DNA from: Nocardioides sp.
GTDB lineage: Bacteria; Actinomycetota; Actinomycetes; Propionibacteriales; Nocardioidaceae
Direction of reading: 5' to 3'
DNA: 64,000 nucleotides
NCBI GenBank assembly: GCA_037045645.1
Contig: JBAOIH010000002.1
Coordinates: forward strand, 5,466 to 69,465
Shown here: piece after piece, positions 50,499-60,277 of the stretch
Layout: the number at the start of each line of letters is the position of its first letter
Position numbering within the stretch: the first letter of the stretch is position 1
The notes under the pieces: generated by a model
The model's input: only the letters and a program-made list of their open reading frames with translations
Told to the model about the DNA's origin: nothing
The model's database searches: none
Program-made: the position numbers and the translations under genes

Positions 50499-51984
50499 CC
50501 CCGACCAATCTGGCCAGTCCAACCAGTCCAACCAGTCCAACGATGATCCGGCCTGCTGGATCTGCGACAACCAGACCAACTGGCAGCGATACGAAGTCCC
50601 ACAAGGCGCGCTGTGCTTGGGCTGCGGCCGGCGACGGCACTACCACCCGGCCGCCTGTCCGGTCTGTCGCGAGCTGCGTCCGCTGGCCTGCCTGGAGGAC
50701 GAGCTCGTCGTGTGCGCCGGCTGCGCCGGCGTCCCGTCGCCCTTCGCCTGCGGCGAGTGCGGGAGCGAGGAACACCTCTATGGCAGGTATCGGTGCGCCC
50801 GCTGCTTCCTGCGCGAACGCCTCACCGCGCACCTGAGCGACCCGACCACCGGCGAGATCCACGAGCGGCTGCGGCCGCTGTTCGACATGATGGTCAACTC
50901 CGAGCGCCCCCAGACCACGATCTGGTGGCTACGCAAGAAGCCGAGCATCGGCGCCGACCTGCTGGGGCGGATGGCCCGCGGTGAGGTCGCGATCAGCCAC
51001 GACACCTTCCGAGCGCTGCCGCAGCACCAGGCCCGCGGCTACCTGCGCAGCCTGCTCGCCGCAGCCGGAGTCCTCGAGCCCTTCTACCCGCACGTGGAAC
51101 GCATGGAGGCCTGGCTGGAGGGGTTCCTGGGCGAGGTGCCCGAGCATCATCGAGACCTGTTGCGACGCTACGGCCGCTGGCGCGTCCTGCGTGACATGCG
51201 ACGAGCCGCAACCCGAGGACGGCTGACCAGCAGCGTGGCCCACAGCGGTCGCCGTCGCGTCCGCGTCGCGGCCATGGTGCTGGCCTACTTCGACCAGCAC
51301 CGGGCGACCGCGGCCGAGGCGACCCAGGCCCTCCTGGAGCGCTACATCGCCGAGTCCAGGCTCGTGATCAGTGCCGAGCACAGTTTCATCGCCTGGCTGC
51401 GCGACACCCGGATCAACACCAACCTCAAGATGCCGACCACCAGGCGACGGACCGAACCGGAGATCACCGTCGGTGATGACCACCGCTGGGCGGTCGTCGA
51501 GCGGCTCCTGCACGACGCCAGCATCAAGCGCTACACCCGCATCGGCGGGCTGTTCCTGCTGCTCTTCGCCCAACCCCTATCGCGGATCGTGGCGATGAAG
51601 ACAAGCCAGATCAGCCACATCGACGGCGTCCTGCACGTCACGTTCGCGACGATCCCCATCCCGATGCCGGGACCCCTGGACGCGCTCATCGTCGAGCACC
51701 TCGGCGAGCGCGGCATGAGCCTGCACGGCTCACGAGGAACGGGCTGGCTCTTCCCCGGCGGCAGCCCCGGACAGCACCTGAACACCGAGAACTTCCGATA
51801 CCAGCTCGTCGCGATCGGGATGAAGCCCTACGAAGGACGCAAAGCCGCGCTGTTCCAGCTGGCTGCCGACATGCCCGCGCCCGTCCTGGGCGAACTGATC
51901 GGCATCAGCCACAACAACGCTTCTGACTGGGCCCGACTCGCCGCACGCGACTGGCGAAGCTACATCGCCGACCGGGACCGCTGA
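50491..51984 (+). CDS. E3 zinc-ribbon protein with recombinase-like C-terminal domain
   Basis: A 497-residue protein from GTG 50491. A short QSN repeat (9-bp DNA repeats at about 50507-50540) precedes six CxxC pairs (CWIC, CLGC, CPVC, CAGC, CGEC, CARC; three zinc ribbons) at about 22-105. The C-terminal part has LFAQPLSRIVAMKTSQI (box I-like Arg, shared with E1), GRKAALFQLAADMPAPVLGE in the box II place, IGISHNNASDW instead of LGH, and a last Tyr in WRSYIAD. Retained Arg and Tyr but no histidines, so catalysis is doubtful. Confidence 0.72.
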   Translation: MNDPDQSGQSNQSNQSNDDPACWICDNQTNWQRYEVPQGALCLGCGRRRHYHPAACPVCRELRPLACLEDELVVCAGCAGVPSPFACGECGSEEHLYGRYRCARCFLRERLTAHLSDPTTGEIHERLRPLFDMMVNSERPQTTIWWLRKKPSIGADLLGRMARGEVAISHDTFRALPQHQARGYLRSLLAAAGVLEPFYPHVERMEAWLEGFLGEVPEHHRDLLRRYGRWRVLRDMRRAATRGRLTSSVAHSGRRRVRVAAMVLAYFDQHRATAAEATQALLERYIAESRLVISAEHSFIAWLRDTRINTNLKMPTTRRRTEPEITVGDDHRWAVVERLLHDASIKRYTRIGGLFLLLFAQPLSRIVAMKTSQISHIDGVLHVTFATIPIPMPGPLDALIVEHLGERGMSLHGSRGTGWLFPGGSPGQHLNTENFRYQLVAIGMKPYEGRKAALFQLAADMPAPVLGELIGISHNNASDWARLAARDWRSYIADRDR

Positions 51985-52072
51985 ACGGCTATTCGCACCA
52001 TCCGGATACGTTCCCTTCGCCAACTCTGTGGATGACGACGCGCACCTGAGGGCTGGAGAGGCGGTGCGGGTC

Positions 52073-55000
52073 ATGACGGTGTCGTTGAGGCGTATGTCGG
52101 CCGGTCGCGGCTACCAGTACCTGCTGCGCTCCGTCGTCTCCGGCGACGGCAACCGATCGCTCACTACGCCGCTGACCCGCTACTACTCCGAAGCCGGTAC
52201 GCCGCCCGGCCGATGGCTCGGCTCGGGGCTGCACGCTCTGGGTGGTGACCTCAAGCCGGGCATGGAGGTCACCGAGGCGCAGCTGGCGCTCTTGATCGGA
52301 ATGGGCCGCGACCCGGTGACGGGGGAGCAGCTCGGGCGGGCGTACCCGACGTACAAGTCGCTGGGGGAGCGGATCCGCGAACGGGTGGACGCGCTCGACC
52401 CGGAGATGACGCTCGAGGACTGCGCCGACGAGACCGCCCGGATCGAAGCCGAGGAGGCAGCGGGCGGCGTACGCCAGGCGGTCGCTGGGTTCGACCTCAC
52501 CTTCAGCGTTCCGAAGTCGGTGTCGGTCCTGTGGGGCGTCGCCGACGCGGCCACCCAAGAGCGGATCGCTGAGGCGCACCACGCGGCGGTCGCCGACGTG
52601 CTGGCGTTCTTCGAACGCGAGGTGGCAGCCACGCGAGCCGGGGTGAGCGACGGCGACGGCGCCGTCGCGCAGGTCGACGTCGCAGGGGTTGCCGCCGTGG
52701 CGTACGACCACTACGACTCCCGGGCCGGCGACCCGCAACTCCACACCCACGTGGTCGTCTCTAACAAGGTGCTGACGCCGATGGACGGGCGGTGGCGCAG
52801 CCTCGACGGACGCCCGGTCTTCGCCTCGGTCACGGCGCTCTCGGCGCACTACAACGCCGTCCTGGCTGACCGGCTGACGCGAGAGCTGGGGGTGAGGTGG
52901 GAGATGCGTCAGCGGGGGCCGGACCGGAACCCGCAGTGGGAGGTCGTTGGGGTCTCCGAGGAGCTGATCCGCGAGTTCTCCAGCCGCAGCCGGGAGATCG
53001 AGATCGCGAAGGATCGGCTGATCGCGGACTACCTGGCGGCGCACGGCCGGATGCCGTCGGAGCGCACGATCGTCGAACTGCGCGCGCAGGCGACGCTCGA
53101 AACCAGGCCGCCGAAGGAGATCCGGTCGCTTGCTGACCTGACGGAAGAGTGGCGCGCCCGTGCCTCCCGCAGCCTCGGGACTGACGCGCCTCGGTGGGCC
53201 GCGTCCGTGGTCGGGGTCGACCTCGTCCGTCCGATGCGGGCTGACGACATCCCGCTGCCGCTCATCGAGCGGATCGGCGGCGCCGTGGTCGAGCAGGTGA
53301 GCATCAAGCGGTCGACGTGGTCGCATTGGAACCTGATGGCCGAGGCATCCCGGCTGACCATGCATCTGCGCTTCGAATCGGCCGAGGACCGAGAGGCCAT
53401 CGTCGGCATGGTCATCGACGCCGCCCAGCTGCAGTCGGTGTCGCTCACGCCTCCCGAGCTTGCCCTCAGCCCGGAGGCCTTCACCCGTGCAGACGGAACC
53501 AGTGTGTTCCGTCCCAAGCACTCCGTGAAGTACTCGTCGCACGACGTGCTCGCTGCGGAAGACCGGCTGCTCAATCAGTCCGAAGCAGTGACTGCGCCGA
53601 CCGTGAGCCCGTTGATCGTCGACCGCGTGCTCCGCCGTGTTCAGAAGCTCAGCCGCGAACAGGGTGCAGCGGTCGCGAGCATCGCGACCTCGGGCCGACA
53701 ACTCGACCTGCTGGTCGGTCCCGCGGGTGCGGGGAAGACGACCACGATGCTCGCCCTTCGCCGCACCTGGTCGGCCGAGCACGGACAAGGGAGCGTCGTC
53801 GGGCTCGCCCCCTCAGCCAACGCGGCCGAGAACCTCGCGGACGAACTCGGCATCACCTGTGACAACACGGCGAAGTGGCTCCACGAGCATGAGCGCGGCA
53901 ACACGGCGTACCAACTTCGGGCCGGGCAACTGGTGATCGTCGACGAGGCCACCCTCGCAGGCACCACCACGCTCGACCGGTTGAGCACGATCGCAGCCCA
54001 GGCCGGCGCCAAGATGCTGCTCATCGGGGATGCCTACCAACTCTCGTCAGTCGACGCCGGCGGAGCCTTCTCGCTCCTGGCATCTCGCCGCGCCGAAGCT
54101 CCAGAGCTCACCGAGATCCACCGCTTCAAGCACGGTTGGGAGAAGGAGGCGTCACTCGCACTGCGCCGCGGCGACACCGAGGTGATCGGGACGTACGCAC
54201 GGAAGCAGCGCATCCACGAAGGCGACACCGACCACATGCTCGACGCCGCCTACGAGGCATGGCGAGCCGACAGCGCGGCCGGTCGCGCCAGCGTCCTCGT
54301 CACGGAATCGGCTCACGCGGTGCGTGCCCTCAACGAGCGTGCTCGGGCAGAGCGGCTGATGATCGACGGTGCCGAGGACGGTCGAGAGGTATGTCTGGCT
54401 GGCGACGTCCGGGCATCGGTCGGGGACCTCGTCATCACGCGCCACAACGACCGCACCCTGGTGGCGAAGCCAGGTGGGTGGGTCAAGAACGGCGACTGCT
54501 GGCGCATCACCGACGTTCGCGGCGACGGATCCGTGGTCGTGCGGGCAGTCGGGGCGCGTCGACGCACAGTCCTCCCCGCGGCATACGTGGGGGAGCACCT
54601 TGACCTCGGGTACGCCATCACGGCGCATCGAGCTCAGGGCGTCACCGTCGACACCGCCCACGTGGTCGTGACGGCATCGACGACCAGGGAGAACCTGTAT
54701 GTCTCGATGACCCGCGGCCGTCAATTCAACATCGCGTACGTCGCCCTCGACCAACCCGACGACAGCCACTCGACACCCGAGCCAGACGACGTCACCGCAC
54801 GGACCGTCCTATACGGGGTTCTCCAGCACAAGGGCGCGAACCTCTCGGCTCACCAGACCATCGGGGCCGAACAGGAGGAGTACGGCGGCATCGGCCGGCT
54901 GGCTGCCGAACTCGAGACCATCGCCGCTGACGCTCAGCACGACAGGTTCGTAGAACTGCTTGCCCGTTCCGGGCTCACGCCCACGCAGCACGAGGCGCTG

Positions 55001-55597
55001 ACGGCGTCGACCGCGTTCGGTCCGCTCTCGGCCGCGCTACGCAGAGCCGAGGCATACCACCACGACCTCGAGATGGTGGTCCCTCGGATCGTCGCCCAGC
55101 ACACGCTGGACGATGCCGACGACATCGCTGCCGTTCTCACCCACCGGCTCACGAAGACCACCGCTCAGACCCCGCGCGGACTACGGCGCCAGCCGCACCT
55201 CATCGCCGGCCTCATCCCAGAACCGCTTGGCCCGTTGGATGAGGACGATCGTCAGGCCATCACCCAGCGTGCCGCCCTGATCGAAACCCGTGCTGGGGCG
55301 CTCGCCGAGCAGGCTATGGCGGACCGAGAGCCTTGGACTCGCCGGCTGAGCGTGTCCCAGCCCGGATCCGCGGACCAGGAGAACCGGATGGCGGGTCTCT
55401 CCACCATCGCGGCCTACCGCGACCGCTACTGCGTCACGTCTGATCTTCCCGTCGGTGGGGGAGCGGACAGTGATGCCCAGCGTGCCGACCGCGAACGGGC
55501 ACTCCAAGCCCTCCGCCGCGCTGAGCAGCTTCGTGGCGAGAGCCCGCAGCCAGGTTGGGCCGTCAGCGTGGAGGCACAAGCCCTTGCCGCGCCATAG
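52073..55597 (+). CDS. traA: MobF relaxase / TraA-like helicase
   Basis: A 1174-residue protein that nicks the transfer origin and unwinds DNA. ATG 52073 matches the usual family start (MTVSLRRMSAGRGYQYLLRS); earlier in-frame codons give unrelated residues. TrwC domain: tyrosines in LTRYYSEAGTPPGRW, and the His triad region DPQLHTHVVVSNKV at about 222. RecD/TraI-like helicase: Walker A LLVGPAGAGKTTTMLALRR at about 548, VIVDEATLAG (motif II), GDAYQLSSVDAGGAF, and a final AITAHRAQGVTVDTAHVV and ENLYVSMTRGRQFN (motifs V-VI). No frameshift over 3.5 kb. E3 lies directly upstream. Confidence 0.93.
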   Translation: MTVSLRRMSAGRGYQYLLRSVVSGDGNRSLTTPLTRYYSEAGTPPGRWLGSGLHALGGDLKPGMEVTEAQLALLIGMGRDPVTGEQLGRAYPTYKSLGERIRERVDALDPEMTLEDCADETARIEAEEAAGGVRQAVAGFDLTFSVPKSVSVLWGVADAATQERIAEAHHAAVADVLAFFEREVAATRAGVSDGDGAVAQVDVAGVAAVAYDHYDSRAGDPQLHTHVVVSNKVLTPMDGRWRSLDGRPVFASVTALSAHYNAVLADRLTRELGVRWEMRQRGPDRNPQWEVVGVSEELIREFSSRSREIEIAKDRLIADYLAAHGRMPSERTIVELRAQATLETRPPKEIRSLADLTEEWRARASRSLGTDAPRWAASVVGVDLVRPMRADDIPLPLIERIGGAVVEQVSIKRSTWSHWNLMAEASRLTMHLRFESAEDREAIVGMVIDAAQLQSVSLTPPELALSPEAFTRADGTSVFRPKHSVKYSSHDVLAAEDRLLNQSEAVTAPTVSPLIVDRVLRRVQKLSREQGAAVASIATSGRQLDLLVGPAGAGKTTTMLALRRTWSAEHGQGSVVGLAPSANAAENLADELGITCDNTAKWLHEHERGNTAYQLRAGQLVIVDEATLAGTTTLDRLSTIAAQAGAKMLLIGDAYQLSSVDAGGAFSLLASRRAEAPELTEIHRFKHGWEKEASLALRRGDTEVIGTYARKQRIHEGDTDHMLDAAYEAWRADSAAGRASVLVTESAHAVRALNERARAERLMIDGAEDGREVCLAGDVRASVGDLVITRHNDRTLVAKPGGWVKNGDCWRITDVRGDGSVVVRAVGARRRTVLPAAYVGEHLDLGYAITAHRAQGVTVDTAHVVVTASTTRENLYVSMTRGRQFNIAYVALDQPDDSHSTPEPDDVTARTVLYGVLQHKGANLSAHQTIGAEQEEYGGIGRLAAELETIAADAQHDRFVELLARSGLTPTQHEALTASTAFGPLSAALRRAEAYHHDLEMVVPRIVAQHTLDDADDIAAVLTHRLTKTTAQTPRGLRRQPHLIAGLIPEPLGPLDEDDRQAITQRAALIETRAGALAEQAMADREPWTRRLSVSQPGSADQENRMAGLSTIAAYRDRYCVTSDLPVGGGADSDAQRADRERALQALRRAEQLRGESPQPGWAVSVEAQALAAP

Positions 55598-55675
55598 CCG
55601 TCCATACCGTTGAGTTCTCCACAGTTGCCGGCACTGGGTGAGTGTCCCCGGGCGTGCGAGACGTAGTCGTGGAGC

Positions 55676-56047
55676 ATGTTGCTCTTGATCGCGATCCCAG
55701 TCTTCGTGGCCGTAGCCGCCTTCCAGCGCTACCTCGCCACCTATGCCCCGACGAACATCCTGATCCGACGCGTTGGTTGTTCGCCGGCTCGATTCCGGAC
55801 CGCGACAAGGCTCGCCGCGCTCGCGGTCGTCCTTCTCCTGGCCATGCGCGGCGTTCAGGTCTGCGTCAGCGCCGGTAGGCCCGCCTGGCTCAATCTCGTC
55901 GCTCTCGTGCTTGCGTGGGACGCCATCAAGATCGGGTGCAGCGCTATTGGCGTGGCCCTGCGCAGCCTCGTTGGCCGTACCGACCGTCAGTCGGCCCGCA
56001 TCGACGCCCACACGGCATCGGGGCTCGTAGGATCGTCACGTGTCTGA
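55676..56047 (+). CDS. Small membrane protein, 123 aa
   Basis: Three hydrophobic helices (LLLIAIPVFVAVAAFQRYLA, LAALAVVLLLAMRGVQVCVS, WLNLVALVLAWDAIKIG) and a basic tail. Position just behind the relaxase gene suggests an ICE function (entry exclusion or channel accessory), with no motif to decide. Overlaps the next GTG start by 8 bp. Confidence 0.6.
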   Translation: MLLLIAIPVFVAVAAFQRYLATYAPTNILIRRVGCSPARFRTATRLAALAVVLLLAMRGVQVCVSAGRPAWLNLVALVLAWDAIKIGCSAIGVALRSLVGRTDRQSARIDAHTASGLVGSSRV

Positions 56048-56354
56048 CGACCTCTCGCTGTTCGGTGACGACGAGCGCCCCGAACCTCCCGCCCAGGCAT
56101 CGGCTCCCGCGCCCGCGGCGGACTGGCAGGTCGACCTTCTGCGGAAGGCACTCAACGCCCGGGGCCTGACGTCGATGGCCGAGCGGCAACAGGCCATCGA
56201 GACGGCGGCCGGCCGGGCCGTGGAATCTCTGCGGGCCCTCACCCACGATGAGGCCCTGTCGGTCCTGAACCGGCTGGGTCCGGCGCCGACCAAACCGACG
56301 GCGTCCTCGTCGTGGGACGACCGCGATGAAGACACCTGGTTAGACCGGCTCTGA
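56040..56354 (+). CDS. Hypothetical protein, 104 aa
   Basis: Acidic N-terminus (SDDLSLFGDDERPEPPAQAS), an Ala/Pro linker, a helical middle (DWQVDLLRKALNARGLTSMA, RAVESLRALTHDEALSVLNR) and an acidic tail ending in WLDRL. The helical middle resembles short UBA-like motifs seen in small relaxase-associated proteins, without certainty. GTG start. Last gene before the defence genes. Confidence 0.55.
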   Translation: MSDDLSLFGDDERPEPPAQASAPAPAADWQVDLLRKALNARGLTSMAERQQAIETAAGRAVESLRALTHDEALSVLNRLGPAPTKPTASSSWDDRDEDTWLDRL

Positions 56355-56499
56355 TCCGCCCCTGTCCGGTCGGCCGCGCCTCCAGATGCTCCGGATGCGC
56401 CCTGAGAAGATCACGAAGGTGCCGAGACACCGCTGGTGGAGCGGAGCTGTCGGTGGGTTCGCGTAGCGTTCGTGGACTGTCAATCAGGAGGTTCGATCG

Positions 56500-59400
56500 G
56501 TGCAGTTGGAAGAGTTCAAGCCGGGTCTGCGGATCGATGGGCTGATCCCGGCCGAGGTCATCACTGTTGTTGCCGTGCAATGGCATGGCACCGACGCGCT
56601 GGAGCTGACCTACAAGTACTCCGCTGGCGGGCTCGGCCAGCAGGTCGTGTTCCGCAAGGATGAGGGCACCCTCTCGGCCGCGCAGACCGGTAGCCGCGCG
56701 TTCGATGCGACGGCGAGCGACTTCAAGTTGGTCGCCGAGGCGCAGCGGATCACTCTGGCCGGCCTGTTCGACCCGATGCTCGCCGTCGCAACGAGTGATG
56801 TGCAGCCGCTCCCGCACCAGATCCAGGCTGTCTACGGCGAACTCCTGCCGCGCACACCACTGCGGTTCCTCCTGGCCGACGACCCCGGTGCCGGCAAGAC
56901 GATCATGGCCGGCCTCTACGTCAAGGAGCTGTTGCTCCGCGACGACGTCAAGCATTGCCTCATCGTCGCGCCGGGCGGCTTGGTAGAGCAGTGGCAAGAC
57001 GAGCTGTTCTTCAAGTTCGGGCTGCGCTTCGACCTGCTGACGAACCAGTTGATCGACGCCAACGTCAACCTGAACGTCTTCGAGTCCAACCCGCTCCTGA
57101 TCGCGCGGATGGACCAGCTCTCCCGCAACGAGGAGTTGCAGGCGCAGCTCAAAGAAACCGAGTGGGACCTCATCATTGTTGACGAGGCACACCGGATGGG
57201 TGCCCACTACTTCGGCGGCAAGTTGGAGAAGACCAAGCGCTTCCAGCTCGGGGAGATGCTCGGAGACATCACGCGTCACCTGCTGCTGATGACCGCCACC
57301 CCTCACTCCGGCAAGGAGGAGGACTTCCAACTCTTCCTGACCCTCCTCGACCGCGACCGGTTCGAGGGCAAGAGCACCAAGTCAGCGGACCTTGATGGCG
57401 TCATGCGGCGCCTCACTAAGGAAGACCTGCTCACCTTCGAGGGCAAGAAGCTCTTCCCGGAACGCATCGCCGAAACCGTGCCCTACGAGCTGACAGCCTT
57501 GGAGTACGACCTCTACGAGGACGTCACCCACTATGTCCGCGAGGGAATGAACCGCGCCGAGAAGCTGGGCGGCAAGCGCAAGAACACCGTTGGCTTCGCC
57601 CTCACTGTGCTCCAGCGCCGACTCGCATCCAGCCCCGAGGCGATTTACCGGAGTCTCGTACGTCGTTCGGAGCGGTTGGAGCGCAAGAAGCAGGAGATCC
57701 TCAACGGCACCTACTTCGACACCGACCCCAAGGTCGACCTCTCGGACCTGGACTCGGACGACTTCAATGCCGAGGAGATCGAGGAGATCGAGGAGGAACT
57801 ACTCGACGCAGCCACCGCTGCGCAGACAGTCGAGGAGTTGAACGCCGAACTGATCGAACTCGCAGACCTCACCAAGACGGCCAAGCAGGTCCGCGACATC
57901 GGCACCGACCGCAAGTGGACTGAACTGTCCACGATCCTCCAAGACAATGCGCTCATCACCGACGAGAACGGATGGCCGCGCAAGTTCATCATCTTCACCG
58001 AGCACCGCGACACCCTCGACTACCTCCATCGCCGAATCACTTCACTAATCGGGCAAGCCCGACGCCGTCCGCGCGATCCACGGAGGTGTACGCCGAGGCG
58101 AGCGTCGTCTGATCACCGAGGAGTTCACCAAGAACCGCGACGTCCAGATCCTGCTCGCCACCGACGCCGCCGGCGAAGGCCTCAACCTTCAAGCCGCGCA
58201 CCTGATGGTCAACTACGACCTGCCGTGGAACCCCAACCGCATCGAGCAGCGCTTCGGCCGCATCCACCGCATCGGCCAAGAGGAGGTCTGCCGGCTTGTG
58301 GAACCTCGTCGCCTCCAACACCCGCGAGGGCGAGGTCTTCACCCGGCTGTTGGAGAAGCTCGAACAGATGCGCCAGACCTACGGCGGCAAGGTCTTCGAC
58401 GTCCTCGGCGAAGCATTCACCGAGACCCCACTGCGCACCCTTCTGCTTGAGGCCATCCAGTACGGCGAACGCCCAGACGTGAAGGCCAAGATGCACGAGG
58501 TCATCGACGCCTCCGTCGGCGACGGACTCAAGGACCTGCTCGACGAGCGAGCCCTCGCGTCGGAGAACCTCGCAGAGGCTGACCTCCAGGCGCTGAGAAC
58601 GGCGATGGACGAAGCCCGCGCACGCCGTCTCCAGCCGCACTACATCGAGCTCGCATTCAAGGCAGCGTTCAACCGCCTCGGTGGCCGGATCGTGAAGCGG
58701 GAGCAGGGTCGCTACGAGATCGCCAACGTGCCCCAGCAGATCCGGGCAGCAGGCAAGGGCCGATTGCCACCAAGTACGACCGGGTGACCTTCGAGTTGGG
58801 CAAGGTCGGCGGCGAGGACCTGACCCGAGCCGACCTGCTCGCACCCGGTCACCCGCTCCACGACGCTGTCATGGACGAAGCAGTCCGCCAGTTCGGCGGC
58901 ACCCTCAACCGAGGCACCGTCCTGGTGTCCTCGACCTTGGAGGAACCGAACCTGCTCGTCGGAGTGATCGAGGAAGTCGCTGACGCCACCGGCGGGTCCG
59001 TGTCACGACGATTCGGCTACGCCTTCGTCGACAGCTTCGGCACCGTCACCCCAGCCGGCCCTGCTCCGTACCTCGACTGCGTCGCAGCACCCGACAGTCC
59101 GGCCACCGACGCCGCCCGTGCTTTGCCCTGGCTCGCCGATGCCGAGGACACGGCCACGAGCTGGATCATCGCCAACCAGTTGCCCGAGTACCTCGCCGAA
59201 GTCCAGCCGCGACGACTCGCCGAGCTGAGCAAGGCCCGCGCCCTCGTCACCAAGCGACTCGAAGGACGAACGCGACCGCCTCCTCCTCGATGCCGCCATC
59301 GCATCGGAGAAGGAGCAGGCGGGCGACAAGCCGAAAGAGTCGTCGGAGAGCCTCAACCGCAAGGCCATCGAACTCGACGTGCGCCTACGCAAGCGCCTGG

Positions 59401-59912
59401 AGTTGCTCGACCAGCAGCAGCTCATGTCGACCAAACCGCCACGCATCGTCACCGCCGCACTCGTGCTCCCGGTCGGGATGCTGGAAGCCGACCTGCCCGC
59501 CACCGCACCTATCCACGCCAAGGAGACCAAGGAAGTCGAGCGCCGCGGCGTTGACCTGGTCCTCGCCCGGGAGCGAGAGCTCGGTCGCAAGCCCGTCGAG
59601 CAGGCGTTCAACAACCCCGGCTTCGACATCCTCTCGACCGACGCGAAGGGCGACACGTTCCGCATCGAGGTCAAAGCCCGCATCGACGGAGCCACCGACT
59701 TCTTCGTCACCCACAACGAAGTGATGACCGGCAAGAACGCCGTACCGCGCTACCGCCTCGCCCTTGTCCGCGTCGACCCACGCGGAGCGCAGCACGACGA
59801 GGTCCGCTACCTCGATGACCCATTTGCCACTACGGACCTCGGCGACTTCGACGCAACCGGCGTCCGGGGTGACTGGGCGAAGCAATGGGCCAAGGGGAAG
59901 CAGCCGTTCTGA
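56500..59912 (+). CDS. SNF2-type helicase with DUF3883, anti-phage type (four frameshifts)
   Basis: Restored length 1136 residues from GTG 56500 (CAGGAGG site). N-terminal beta region (LRIDGLIPAEVITVVAVQW), helicase motifs LADDPGAGKTIMAGLYVKEL (motif I), LIIVDEAHRM (II), LMTATPHSG (III), LATDAAGEGLNLQAAHLMVN (V), NRIEQRFGRIHRIGQ (VI); C-terminal DUF3883 (FDILSTDAKGDTFRIEVKAR). Single-base shifts: extra bases near 58052, 58298 and 59262 and one missing near 58760. Similar proteins are the helicase of defence loci with DUF1156 methylases (Hma-like). Note DDPGAGKT instead of DEVGLGKT. Either a pseudogene or, more likely, sequence errors. Confidence 0.8.
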
Positions 59913-60277
59913 TGCCGGTGATTCCTGACTTCGAGATCGTGTGCGGTGAACCGAACTCGTGGGTTCACGGCAAGGTCGACGGCGTTGAAGTGACTCGCGC
60001 GAGCTTCAAGGAGTGCGACGAGCCCTACCGACGCGAGTTGATTCAGCTCGACACGCCGCCGGAGCACCGGCGACGCGGATACGCCTTGTCGCTCCTGCAA
60101 CACCTGGAGCAAGCCGAACCACCGGGTCCGCTGATCGACAGCCCGGTCGGCATGAACACCGACGCCGGTGTGGCGACAGTGAGAGCGGCTCGTGGCAGGG
60201 GCGTAGCGATCCATGAGTTCGGGTGCTATCGAAACGGCGTCGGCTGCCGCTGCATCCTGAAGGCTCAGATGTCCTGA
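59912..60277 (+). CDS. GNAT-like small protein of the defence operon
   Basis: A 121-residue protein whose ATG overlaps the helicase stop (TGATG). LIQLDTPPEHRRRGYALSLL resembles the GNAT acetyl-CoA loop (R/Q-x-x-G-x-G/A) after a beta strand, and MNTDAGVATVRAARGRGVAI could be the second half of a mini-GNAT. Toward the end it has CxC (GCRC). It may modify the helicase or be a passenger. Confidence 0.5.
   Translation: MPVIPDFEIVCGEPNSWVHGKVDGVEVTRASFKECDEPYRRELIQLDTPPEHRRRGYALSLLQHLEQAEPPGPLIDSPVGMNTDAGVATVRAARGRGVAIHEFGCYRNGVGCRCILKAQMS

Larger units (their letters stand above)
48882..52015 (+). mobile_element. E3: three-gene recombinase element upstream of the relaxase gene (ends approximate)
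   Basis: Same three-gene order as E1 and E2. The left end is placed 175 bp before the recombinase start by analogy, the right end shortly after the last gene by comparison with E1. After the last stop, E3 reads ATTCGCACCATCCGGATACG and E1 reads ATTCCGAGACTTCGAATACG, 14 of 20 identical and at the same distance, so this is likely terminal sequence. A 13-bp perfect inverted repeat (CCGGAT, one base, ATCCGG) sits at 48916-48928. It lies between genes and interrupts no recognisable frame. Confidence 0.65.

Noticed and set aside
51989..53788. 599-residue minus-strand frame opposite the relaxase
   Set aside because: Mirror of the conserved MobF coding sequence, no domains.
56500..59912. Helicase as a DISARM DrmD
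   Set aside because: N- and C-terminal parts (DUF3883) and the DUF1156 partner fit Hma-like loci better; no DrmA/B/C genes seen in the window.
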